A stretch of DNA of 7,158 nucleotides from Pseudomonadota bacterium (GCA_027622495.1 JAQBYL010000204.1:1-7158); one strand, 5' to 3'. Positions 1-5,942 are shown, counted from the stretch's first letter. Translations and numbers: made by a program. The notes: generated by a model not told the origin, from the sequence alone.

Positions 1-408
1 GTTTCCAGAGTGGGTGATCTGACGCAGGCTCGCGAAGTTGCAATCGCCGCCGTCGCCAGATCAGCCCAGTATCAATCGATCGGCGTGGATATTGAACAGA
101 CCCATCGTGTGGGCGAGCGCCTGATCGATAAAATTCTGACGCCTGACGAGATTGCTCAGGCGCGTCGAGAACGGGCAGAATATGCCGGGTTGATATTCAG
201 CGCCAAAGAGTCCGCATACAAGGCCATCAATCCCATTGTCGGTGAGTACATCGGCTTTCAGGAGGTCGCCATCGACGTCAGCTGGACGAAACGCAGTTTC
301 ACTATCCGGTATCTGGGATCAAGCTCCGCTAACCGCAGGCTCAACGATGGACGGGGTATTTTTGCGTTCACCGCCGGTTACGTGTTCAGCCTGTTTGTGA
401 TCGAGTGA
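1..408 (+). CDS. 4'-phosphopantetheinyl transferase, EntD/Sfp superfamily (5' end outside window)
   Basis: This is the C-terminal part of an enzyme that moves the phosphopantetheine arm from coenzyme A to a serine of a carrier protein (acyl, peptidyl or aryl carrier). The two family signatures are visible. GVDIE (about residues 25-29 of the visible part) carries the Mg-binding acidic pair, and FSAKESAYKA (about residues 63-72) carries the conserved Glu and Lys. The downstream pattern of short beta strands (EYIGFQEVAIDV, then FTIRYL) fits the EntD-like branch. The frame is open to the first base, so the GTG at position 10 is probably internal: about 135 residues are visible against some 220-250 for the family. 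Which carrier protein it serves cannot be told, because no synthase or siderophore genes are in view. The family call is secure; the EntD-versus-Sfp assignment is inferred. Confidence 0.88.
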   Translation, partial: VSRVGDLTQAREVAIAAVARSAQYQSIGVDIEQTHRVGERLIDKILTPDEIAQARRERAEYAGLIFSAKESAYKAINPIVGEYIGFQEVAIDVSWTKRSFTIRYLGSSSANRRLNDGRGIFAFTAGYVFSLFVIE

Positions 409-487
409 TTCCGCAACAGCGCAACCTGCGTATGCTGTGCCACATGGCATATCGGACCGGGTTTGGGGAGACAAGAGTGGGCGACAC

Positions 488-1726
488 ATGCAGGCGTTAG
501 TCGGGATCGCCGTTCTAATCTGTATCAGCTGGTTGATGAGCGAGGCTAAAAAATCGGTGTCGTGGCGCCTGGTGGTTACCGCTGTTGCGATCCAGCTGGC
601 TCTGGGTGTTCTGTTCCTGAAAGTCCCATTTATCAGTGAAAGTCTGTTGTTCCTGAACCACATCGTGGAGGTGATCGAGACCGCAACACGAAAAGGAACG
701 GGCTTTGTGTTCGGCTATCTGGGCGGCGGGCCGGCCCCGTTTGACATCACCGATCCGGGGGCTGCCTACGTGTTTGCGTTCCGCGTGCTGCCGCAGATTC
801 TGGTCTTCAGCGTGATCGTCGCGTTGCTGTGGTACTGGCGCGTACTCCCGGCGGTTGTGAGCGGTTTCGGCTGGTTGCTCAAGCGGGGCTTAAGTGTGAG
901 CGGTGCGGTGGGGACGGCGGCGGCTTCGAGTGTTTTTCTTGGCATGGTGGAGACCCCACTCGTGGTCAGGGCATATTTGGCGAAGATGAGCCGATCAGAA
1001 CTTTTCACCCTGATGACGTGCGGCATGTCCACGGTCGCCGGGTCGATCATGGTGCTCTACGCGACTCAGCTTGCGGGTGTGGTGGACGGAGCGCTTGGTC
1101 ACATACTGGCCGCGTCGGTGCTCAACGTGATCGGGGCGGTTGCGATTTCGCGGATCATGATTCCTCCGGGCCCTGACGTTGTGGCAGAAGACGTGGCCGA
1201 CACCTTGAGTTACTCCAGCAACATGGATGCCATCACGCGCGGCACCACCGATGGTTTGCGCCTGGCCGTCAATGTCGGGGCAATGGTGATCGTGCTGGTG
1301 AGCCTGGTCGCACTGGTGAACGGTCTGCTGGGGGTGATCGAGATTGCCGGGGCAAAGCTTACGCTGGAGCGAGCCATGGGCTGGGCGTTTTCTCCCATTG
1401 CCTGGCTGATGGGTATCCCATGGAGCGAGGCGATCACGGCGGGTGCGCTGCTCGGCACCAAGTTGATCCTCAACGAACTGCTTGCCTACATTCAGATGTC
1501 GGGCTTGAGTGACGCAGATCTCGGCGAGCGAAGCCGCTTGATCATGACCTATGGGCTCTGCGGGTTCGCCAATTTCGGCAGCCTGGGGATCATGCTCGGA
1601 GGTTTGTCGACCCTGGTCTCCGAAAGACGAAGTGAACTATTAGAACTTGGCCCTAAAACTTTGATATCTGGAACAATAGTGACTTGTGTGACCGGCGCGA
1701 TCGTCGGCGCGGTCAGTCTGATCTGA
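488..1726 (+). CDS. NupC-type (CNT family) nucleoside:cation symporter
   Basis: An inner-membrane concentrative nucleoside transporter of about 412 residues, the usual bacterial CNT length. The N-terminal helices (about residues 1-45) begin right at the ATG chosen here. The frame can be extended upstream to a GTG at 437, but those 17 residues are polar and unlike the family. A GGGGAG stretch at 465-470 is rather far from the ATG, so the start is likely but not certain. Family landmarks are an HP1 hairpin-loop motif GMVETPLVVRAYL (about 152-164), a KLILNELLAY segment, and a C-terminal CGFANFGSLGIMLGG block followed by SERR. The HP1 motif has Met-Val where animal CNTs have Gln-Thr (GQTE), while the Glu is kept. 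That changes a known nucleoside-contact pair, so substrate preference is open. The last 30 or so codons are visibly more AT-rich than the rest. The 3' end overlaps the convergent threonine aldolase by 14 bp. Confidence 0.93.
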   Translation: MQALVGIAVLICISWLMSEAKKSVSWRLVVTAVAIQLALGVLFLKVPFISESLLFLNHIVEVIETATRKGTGFVFGYLGGGPAPFDITDPGAAYVFAFRVLPQILVFSVIVALLWYWRVLPAVVSGFGWLLKRGLSVSGAVGTAAASSVFLGMVETPLVVRAYLAKMSRSELFTLMTCGMSTVAGSIMVLYATQLAGVVDGALGHILAASVLNVIGAVAISRIMIPPGPDVVAEDVADTLSYSSNMDAITRGTTDGLRLAVNVGAMVIVLVSLVALVNGLLGVIEIAGAKLTLERAMGWAFSPIAWLMGIPWSEAITAGALLGTKLILNELLAYIQMSGLSDADLGERSRLIMTYGLCGFANFGSLGIMLGGLSTLVSERRSELLELGPKTLISGTIVTCVTGAIVGAVSLI

Positions 1727-2705
1727 AACGCCGAATGCTCTCGATGACCTGAGCCACGTCATCAACGCCCACGTCTTTGTGCAACACCCACCTGGGACGC
1801 TGCACCATCACGCCATTGGCACGCATGTGGGCAAGGAACGGTTTGAGCGTTGCTGCCGGAAGATTCACGAACACCATGTTGGTCGCCTGCTCAACGGAGC
1901 CCGGAAAGCGCACTTCCAGGGCCTGCGCGATCAACCTGGCATGATTGTGATCCTCTGACAGACGAGCCACGTTGTGATCCAGCGCAAACAACCCGGCGGC
2001 TGCGATCACACCTGCCTGACGCATCCCTCCGCCAACCATCTTGCGCCAGCGGCGCGCCTGCTCGATAACGTCACTCGGTCCGCACAGCACGGATCCCACA
2101 GGCGCGCCCAGGCCTTTCGACAAGCAGACCGAAATCGTATCGCAAAGCGCGCCCCACTCGGTGGGATCCGTGTGGGAGGCAACCGCTGCGTTGAACAGAC
2201 GCGCGCCATCGAGATGCAACTTAAGACCTTTTTCGTCACAAAGGGCACGTGCCTTTCTAAAATACTCGCTCGTTATCACCTTGCCGTTATTGGTGTTCTC
2301 CAGGCACAGCAATCTTGTGCGGGCAAAGTGCGGATCCAGTTCTTTGACTGTCGCGCGAACCTGTTCAAGATCGAGCGAGCCATCTGGCAGAAAGTCGAGC
2401 GGTTGCGGCTGGATGCCCCCCAGAGCCGCCGCACCACCGCCTTCGAAGCGGTAGGTGTGGGCCATCTGACCGACGATATATTCATCCCCGCGACCGCAGT
2501 GGGTGAGCAGAGCAATGAGGTTGGACTGGGTGCCGCTGGGCACGAACAGGGCTGCTTGCATGCCAAGCATTTCAGCGGTGCGCTGTTGTAACCGATTGAC
2601 GGTGGGGTCTTCGCCATAGACATCATCGCCAACCTCGGCCGCGGCCATGGCCTTGCGCATCCCGCTGCAGGGTTGGGTTACGGTGTCAGAGCGCAGGTCG
2701 ATCAT
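1713..2705 (-). CDS. ltaE: Low-specificity L-threonine aldolase (PLP enzyme)
   Basis: A cytosolic fold-type I PLP enzyme that cleaves L-threonine and L-allo-threonine (and other beta-hydroxy amino acids) to glycine plus an aldehyde. The 330-residue protein aligns nearly end to end with E. coli LtaE from memory: MIDLRSDTVT at the N-terminus, GDDVYGEDPTVN (26-37), the PSGTQSN loop (57-63), the EYIVGQMAH segment with the stacking His83, LHLDGAR (164-170) with the Asp that holds the PLP pyridine nitrogen, and ICLSKGLG-like VCLSKGLG with Lys197 as the Schiff-base lysine. RWRKMVGGGMRQAG follows. All key residues are present, so it should be active. The ATG start coincides with the conserved MIDLRSDT, although no strong Shine-Dalgarno is seen upstream. 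It runs convergent to the nucleoside transporter and divergent from the glycosyltransferase. Confidence 0.97.
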   Translation of the reverse strand: MIDLRSDTVTQPCSGMRKAMAAAEVGDDVYGEDPTVNRLQQRTAEMLGMQAALFVPSGTQSNLIALLTHCGRGDEYIVGQMAHTYRFEGGGAAALGGIQPQPLDFLPDGSLDLEQVRATVKELDPHFARTRLLCLENTNNGKVITSEYFRKARALCDEKGLKLHLDGARLFNAAVASHTDPTEWGALCDTISVCLSKGLGAPVGSVLCGPSDVIEQARRWRKMVGGGMRQAGVIAAAGLFALDHNVARLSEDHNHARLIAQALEVRFPGSVEQATNMVFVNLPAATLKPFLAHMRANGVMVQRPRWVLHKDVGVDDVAQVIESIRRFRSD

Positions 2706-2727
2706 AGAGCGTGAGTCTAGCGTGGTT

Positions 2728-2743
2728 CAGGCAGAATCGCCTG
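2728..2743. repeat. Small inverted repeat upstream of ltaE
   Basis: CAGGC and GCCTG arms enclose six bases, followed on the plus strand by TTTTG. It lies 23 bp upstream of the ltaE start in the divergent intergenic region. It could be an operator half-site pair or a weak hairpin; nothing in the sequence decides this. Confidence 0.25.
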
Positions 2744-2800
2744 TTTTGCCTACTGAATCACATCACCGTAATATTCATCGAGTAGATTGGCAGGCACTAT

Positions 2801-2830
2801 GTTCAGCGCAGTTCAGCGCAGTTCAGCGCA
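2801..2830. repeat. Three perfect tandem copies of a 10-bp unit (GTTCAGCGCA)
   Basis: The unit GTTCAGCGCA occurs three times without interruption or mismatch, about 70 bp upstream of the glycosyltransferase start in the 197-bp divergent spacer with ltaE. The 10-bp period is close to one helical turn, so a protein bound to each copy would sit on the same DNA face. It could equally be a slippage-prone microsatellite with no function. No recognised regulator site matches. Confidence 0.85.
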
Positions 2831-2902
2831 GCCGGATGCTCCACGCCGCTTCGCTTGAATGGATGAACATTCACCCTGTGGCCCCATACGGCCGCCGCAA
2901 CG

Positions 2903-3724
2903 ATGAGTGCTGGATCAGTGATGGAAAGGACGCCTCCACCTGTGTTAGACGATCCCCGTCCGCTCGACCCCTACAACCTCGAGTGTGAGCATGCGGTGGT
3001 GCTCGGCACCCACATTCACGCCCTGCGCATGAACGAGGTTCGTCTGCACGTGGAAAGAGCCATGGCGCAAAGACAGCGTCTGCGCATCGGCGTGGTGAAT
3101 GCTGCCAAACTGGTGAACATGTTGTCGGATGAACCGCTGCAGCACGATGTTCGATCCTCCGATCTGGTCCTGGCCGACGGCATGTCTGTCGTCTGGGCGG
3201 CAAATTTTCTGAACCAGCACCTTCCTGAACGTGTGGCCGGCATCGACCTCATGCATGAAATCATGGGTGTGTGCGACAGGCATGGCCATGCCGCTTATCT
3301 GTTGGGTGCCTCGGAACAGGTTTCAATGCAGGTGGAACAGGAGTTTCGCAGGCTGTACCCGAACGCTCGGATTGCCGGGCGGCGGAATGGCTACTTCGAT
3401 TCGGACGAAGAAGAGACCATCGCCATGCATATCCGTGACTCCAATGCAGACGTGCTGTTTCTGGCGATGACATCACCAAAGAAAGAAAACTTCATGGGCA
3501 GATGGGGGGACGCGATGCGCGTTCCCGTCATCCACGGTGTGGGTGGGTCATTCGATGTGGTCGCCGGCAAAGTCCGGCGTGCACCGGCCGGGTTTCAGAA
3601 GCTGGGTCTGGAATGGTTCTATCGAATGATGCAGGAGCCTTCGCGGCTGGGGCCACGTTACGCACGGACCAACTATCTTTTCCTGAAGGAAGTCTTGAAT
3701 CAGAAGTTTCGAAGCGCTGATTGA
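2903..3724 (+). CDS. WecG/TagA/CpsF family glycosyltransferase (GT26)
   Basis: A 273-residue glycosyltransferase of the family that adds an N-acetyl-hexosamine or N-acetyl-mannosaminuronic acid to a lipid-linked sugar during surface polysaccharide assembly at the cytoplasmic face of the membrane. Family blocks in order are VVNAAKLVNM (64-73), LADGMSVVWA (90-99) with Asp92 in the place of the family's catalytic/binding Asp, LPERVAGIDLM (107-117), YLLG (132-135), NGYF (162-165), LFLAMTSPKKENF (185-197), GVGGSFDVVAGKVRRAP (212-228) and FQKLGLEWFYRMMQEPSRLGPRY (231-253). The Thr found two residues before the conserved Asn in TagA is Val64 here, a variant I believe is normal in a proteobacterial branch. 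The start is ambiguous between the ATG at 2903 and one at 2921; neither has a strong ribosome binding site and the first 20 residues are not conserved. No other polysaccharide genes are in the window, so the acceptor is unknown. Confidence 0.92.
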   Translation: MSAGSVMERTPPPVLDDPRPLDPYNLECEHAVVLGTHIHALRMNEVRLHVERAMAQRQRLRIGVVNAAKLVNMLSDEPLQHDVRSSDLVLADGMSVVWAANFLNQHLPERVAGIDLMHEIMGVCDRHGHAAYLLGASEQVSMQVEQEFRRLYPNARIAGRRNGYFDSDEEETIAMHIRDSNADVLFLAMTSPKKENFMGRWGDAMRVPVIHGVGGSFDVVAGKVRRAPAGFQKLGLEWFYRMMQEPSRLGPRYARTNYLFLKEVLNQKFRSAD

Positions 3725-3788
3725 GACTGGTCAGGAACGACTGAATTCAAGTCGTGCAGTCGCGTCACTGTTCTACGAAGATCCAGCG

Positions 3789-3815
3789 AAAAAAAGCCCG
3801 CGATATTCGCGGGCT
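3789..3815 (-). terminator. Strong intrinsic terminator on the minus strand
   Basis: AGCCCGCGA and TCGCGGGCT form a perfect 9-bp stem with a 3-nt loop. Read on the minus strand it runs directly into a seven-T tract (complement of the A run at 3789-3795). On the plus strand only AAACAA follows, so it should act on leftward transcripts only: the putative small RNA and any read-through from exbD. It may also give weak hairpin protection to the 3' end of the glycosyltransferase mRNA. Confidence 0.88.
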
Positions 3816-3889
3816 AAACAATCCAAATGAGTGTGTGACTCCGATTGTTCAAGACAGGGCTCAAACTGCTTACCTGTCGTAATGCTTCA
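3789..3889 (-). ncRNA. Putative sigma-54-dependent structured small RNA, about 100 nt
   Basis: No credible ORF lies here, but three consecutive helices can be drawn on the minus strand. SL1 pairs GACAGG (3878-3873) with CCTGTC (3858-3853) around a 14-nt loop. SL2 pairs AACAATC (3849-3843) with GATTGTT (3823-3817), with an inner GAGT/ACTC helix (3841-3838 with 3832-3829) capped by CACAC. SL3 is the terminator hairpin at 3815-3795. Linkers between helices are only 1-3 nt. A sigma-54 element ends about 11 nt upstream of the predicted 5' end. The predicted start near 3889 comes from the usual 12-nt distance from the GC of the -12 box. The only starts inside are a 6-codon GTG frame and a 12-codon TTG frame. 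I do not recognise the RNA as GlmY/GlmZ, CrcZ, NrsZ or 6S. What it regulates is unknown. Confidence 0.62.
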
Positions 3890-3899
3890 CTTGTATTAA

Positions 3900-3916
3900 T
3901 GCAGGGTGCGTGCCAA
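3900..3916 (-). promoter_or_regulatory. Sigma-54 (RpoN) -24/-12 promoter directed leftward
   Basis: On the minus strand the sequence TTGGCACGCACCCTGCA matches the sigma-54 consensus TGGCACG-N4-TTGC at all defined positions but one (C for the first T of TTGC). The GG (3914-3913) and GC (3902-3901) doublets are at the required spacing, with their first bases 12 nt apart. Predicted initiation is near 3889. Such promoters need an activator ATPase bound upstream, so expression should be conditional. Confidence 0.72.
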
Positions 3917-3976
3917 CTCCCAAAAGTCTAATATAAACAGCTGGTTAGGGCGTTTTTTGAGAGAGCACGTCCGGAG

Positions 3977-3997
3977 TGTCTGTAAAGGTTTCCGACA
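3977..3997. promoter_or_regulatory. Imperfect palindrome, candidate activator (UAS) site for the sigma-54 promoter
   Basis: TGTC and GACA end a 21-bp stretch with seven of ten possible symmetric pairs matching (three mismatches). It is centred about 98 nt upstream of the predicted start, a normal distance for enhancer-binding activators such as NtrC-type proteins. The half-site is not one I can assign to a named regulator. It is weak on its own and rests mainly on position. Confidence 0.22.
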
Positions 3998-4070
3998 TCG
4001 GGAGAGTAGGGTTCAGCAGGGGCTGTAAAGCGGGCCGACAGACGTCGACCCGAAGCAGTCAACTAGCTCG

Positions 4071-4481
4071 TCAGTTTGTCGCCAACGAGACGTTGTACAC
4101 GCCGGCCTGGCGGGCTGAGTCCATCACCAGGATCATGGTTTCAGTCTTCGAATCCTTATGCGGCTGGATGATAACCGGCGCTTCCGGATTCTCCGCGTGC
4201 AGGCGTTCGATGTTGGCGCGGACGTTGCGTTCATCCACATCACGCTGCGCGATGATGATGCGATCGCGGTTGGTGATGCGGACCACGATGCTCTTTTTGT
4301 CGGGATCTACTGTCTTTGGCTTGTCGTCATCGGGTTGGTTGACGTCGAGGCCGATTTCTTTGACGAAGGTGGCCGTGACGATGAAGAAGATCAACATGAT
4401 GAAGACCACATCCAGCATGGGTGTGAGGTTGATCTGCTCTTCTGATTCTTCGTCGCGGCCGCTGCCAAAAGGTCTGCGCAC
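4071..4481 (-). CDS. exbD: ExbD/TolR-family biopolymer transport protein
   Basis: A 136-residue single-span inner-membrane protein of the ExbB-ExbD-TonB energy-coupling complex, which uses the proton gradient to drive outer-membrane import. It has a charged cytoplasmic N-terminus (1-17), then LTPMLDVVFIMLIFFIVTATFV (19-40) as the transmembrane helix with the essential proton-path Asp24, then a periplasmic domain (about 43-136) with ANIERLHAENPEAPVIIQPHKDSKTETMILVMDSARQAGV. This resembles the ExbD2-type proteins of ExbB-ExbB2-ExbD2-TonB-TPR operons. The GTG start is supported by a GGGGGAAG ribosome binding site (4491-4484). The gene is intact, yet it has no exbB or tonB neighbour: a tctA remnant lies upstream and the small-RNA locus downstream. 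It may work with ExbB and TonB encoded elsewhere, or be a stranded copy. Confidence 0.92.
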   Translation of the reverse strand: MRRPFGSGRDEESEEQINLTPMLDVVFIMLIFFIVTATFVKEIGLDVNQPDDDKPKTVDPDKKSIVVRITNRDRIIIAQRDVDERNVRANIERLHAENPEAPVIIQPHKDSKTETMILVMDSARQAGVYNVSLATN

Positions 4482-4525
4482 TTCTTCCCCCGAAAGTCTT
4501 CAAACGCCGATGTTGGGTATGGTAC

Positions 4526-4992
4526 TCATTCAGAAGAGGGATGGATAGCGTTCGAAGGCTCTACCGACCGGTCGCGTTTGAGCAGCGCAGCGACCACCGG
4601 GGTGAGCTATGCCACCAGCTGCAAGCCAGCCAGAACCACGGCCAGCGGACGATCGACGAAGACCTGCGAGCTGTCGATCAGGATCATGTTGCGGCGGACA
4701 TTCTCCTCGAACAGCCGCTCATGATAAAGCCGAGCAAGTTGGGGGTCAGTGGGAAGCCGGCCCAGCGCAGCAGCAGGGCTGCCACCGCCAGGATCGGCAT
4801 CAGCACCATATCGAACGGGTTCAGGGTGGTGAGAAACTCACAGGATAACGAGAACACCATGATCAGGGGGATCAGAATGGCCGGCGAGATGTTGACCAGC
4901 CGTGCAAGATAGGGAATCAGCGGCAGGTTGCGCGCCAGCAAGATCAGGTTGCCGAGGGACATCCACACGATCACACCCCAGAACAACTCCGG
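4526..4992 (-). pseudogene. tctA: tctA C-terminal fragment (inverted, frameshifted, with a stop codon)
   Basis: Remnant of the large membrane subunit of a tripartite tricarboxylate transporter. The minus strand begins with PELFWGVIVWMSLGN, the family's PElFWGliaSMyiGN block, and continues through NLPLIPYLARL, FDMVLMPILAVAALLLRWAGFPLTPNLLGFIMSG in one frame. Near 4712-4716 one base appears missing (GGCTGTTC for an expected GGCCTGTTC). The text resumes in another frame as LFEENVRRNMILIDSSQVFVDRPLAVVLAGLQLVA. A TAG at 4609-4607 then interrupts the frame, followed by LTPVVAALLKRDR to a TGA at 4528-4526. That stop overlaps an ATG (ATGA) opening a 9-codon frame, possibly the stub of a once-coupled downstream gene. 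About the last 150 residues of a protein of some 500 are represented. Nothing here can be translated as a whole subunit. Confidence 0.85.
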
Positions 4993-5050
4993 GCACCGAC
5001 CCGATCGCCGGCATTCAGCGATTCACCTTTGGACGCATTGATCTGACAGA
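4990..5050 (+). pseudogene. tctA: tctA internal fragment (GTDPIAGIQRFTFG)
   Basis: A short plus-strand stretch reads PGTDPIAGIQRFTFGRIDLTD, matching the conserved GTDPvtG-PRFTFG block that lies roughly a third of the way into TctA. It starts at the point where the inverted C-terminal fragment begins and ends where tctB sequence takes over. Both this piece and the C-terminal piece belong to one ancestral gene but now lie back to back on opposite strands. Confidence 0.7.
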
Positions 5051-5466
5051 TGCGTTGTCGAGCTGACGCTCTGCGCAACCATCTACCTGTATCGTGCTTT
5101 TAACATCCCGCTCGACGCCTGGAGTGCCGAAGAGACCGTGACCTCCCGCACCCTGCCCGCTCTATACACCATGGGTCTCCTTGCGTGTGGTTTCCTGTTA
5201 TTGATGCAGCGTACTACGCCTCCCATTGACCAACCCCGCTACACCTTCTCAGGGGATTCCATCCCTTACTGGCTGGCTTAGTGGGCATGCTCTACCTCGC
5301 TGGCTGGCGGACAGCGGCGGTGTTTCTGGCCGCTGCCCTGCCCACCATGGGCGAGCGCCGACTGCCCGTGGTGGTCTCCATTAGCCTGATTCTGCCGACA
5401 GCCGGCTGGTTCGTGATCGAACGTCTCCTCGAGGTCCACATCCCAACCAGCCTCCTGGGAATCTAG
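5051..5466 (+). pseudogene. tctB: tctB remnant (small membrane subunit of tripartite tricarboxylate transporter)
   Basis: The first frame reads LTLCATIYLYRAFNIPLDAWSAEETVTSRTLP and then a hydrophobic segment ending in FLLLMQR, typical of the first half of TctB (two membrane spans, extracellular-side loop). It reaches a TAG at 5279-5281. The second half continues in another frame as LAGLVGMLYLAGWRTAAVFLAAALPTMGERRLPVVVSISLILPTAGWFVIERLLEVHIP and stops at the TAG at 5464-5466. The TctB C-terminal signature of hydrophobic repeats ending in a short LP-type tail is recognisable. An N-terminal start and the first span's beginning are missing, replaced by tctA sequence. A single indel near 5268-5280 would account for the frame change. 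The stop is 5 nt from the tctA start, so the ancestral order was tctB then tctA. Confidence 0.75.
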
Positions 5467-5471
5467 GGACC

Positions 5472-5668
5472 GTGCTCGACCACCTGCTCACCGGCATCGG
5501 AACCGCGTTCAGCCTGGCGAACCTTGGCTGGATCCTTATTGGTTGCCTGGCCGGTACGTTTGTCGGCCTGTTACCCGGCCTCGGCCCCATGACGGCGACC
5601 GCACTGATGATCCGCTGACCTTCACCATGGATCCCGCCGCCGGTTTTATATTGATGGCCGGTGTCTAC
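5472..5668 (+). pseudogene. tctA: tctA N-terminal fragment (frameshifted)
   Basis: A GTG start five bases after tctB gives LDHLLTGIGTAFSLANLGWILIGCLAGTFVGLLPGLGPMTATALMI, the TctA N-terminus with its hallmark GvLPGLGp motif. The frame then meets TGA at 5616. Adding one base in the C run at 5612-5613 restores PLTFTMDPAAGFILMAGVY, which matches the family's PLTFgldPvtAlimLaGvYYG. Homology ends at that tyrosine. No strong ribosome binding site precedes the GTG. About the first 65 residues of TctA are represented. Confidence 0.82.
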
Positions 5669-5670
5669 CA

Positions 5671-5778
5671 CCGATCAACGCCCCCGGGCTTGCCAGCACC
5701 GGGGCGACCCTGGCCAGTTTCTTCGCTTACGATCAGGAGAAACGGTCGGGGAGGGCGATGGGGCCTTCGGGGAACGGC
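5671..5778 (+). pseudogene. tctA: tctA internal fragment (YDQEKR...GNG)
   Basis: In a third frame the text reads GATLASFFAYDQEKRSGRAMGPSGNG. This fits the TctA stretch around the middle of the protein (a hydrophobic helix followed by Y-EKR and F-G-G just before the GVAGPEAANNA block). It is joined directly to the N-terminal fragment, so roughly 200 codons are missing in between. The expected GVAGPEAANN continuation is absent after 5778. The match is shorter and less certain than for the other tctA pieces. Confidence 0.5.
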
Positions 5779-5942
5779 CCTCGGCGAGTGTGGTGTGTTC
5801 GGGCATGGTTGGCTTACGTTCTGGAACAAAGCTCAGACCTTAGCCCGCCTGGAGGGCAATTCTAGCCAGCCATTAGATTGTCTGGACTGGATTGGACTTT
5901 GATAGCGTCGGAGATGCAGATTGTCGGCCTGAACCCAGGTGT
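5779..5942. other. Unassigned stretch after the tct remnants
   Basis: All frames were read on both strands. Frames are short or show no recognisable motif. It is GC-rich up to about 5840 like the tct remnants and may hold further unrecognisable tct sequence. No promoter, terminator or RNA structure was convincing. Confidence 0.4.

Noticed and set aside
1974..2591. Long plus-strand frame opposite ltaE
   Set aside because: It is the antisense shadow of a clear LtaE protein, with low-complexity His/Arg/Gln-rich content and no family motif.
2784..2802. TTGGCAGGCACTATGTT on the plus strand upstream of the glycosyltransferase as a second sigma-54 promoter
   Set aside because: The -24 half is good, but the -12 doublet is GT instead of GC, a near-invariant position, so the match is below what I would accept.
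2903..3730. A polysaccharide biosynthesis cluster or CRISPR/defence system around the glycosyltransferase
   Set aside because: No second sugar gene, nuclease, spaced repeats or defence domain was seen; the glycosyltransferase stands alone.
3737..3755. Hairpin ACGACT/AGTCGT just after the glycosyltransferase as its terminator
   Set aside because: The stem is only six base pairs with no T tract on either strand.
3946..3998. Minus-strand 17-codon frame starting MSETFTDTPDV upstream of the sigma-54 promoter
   Set aside because: It is short, has no ribosome binding site, and ends just before the promoter; it is probably chance.
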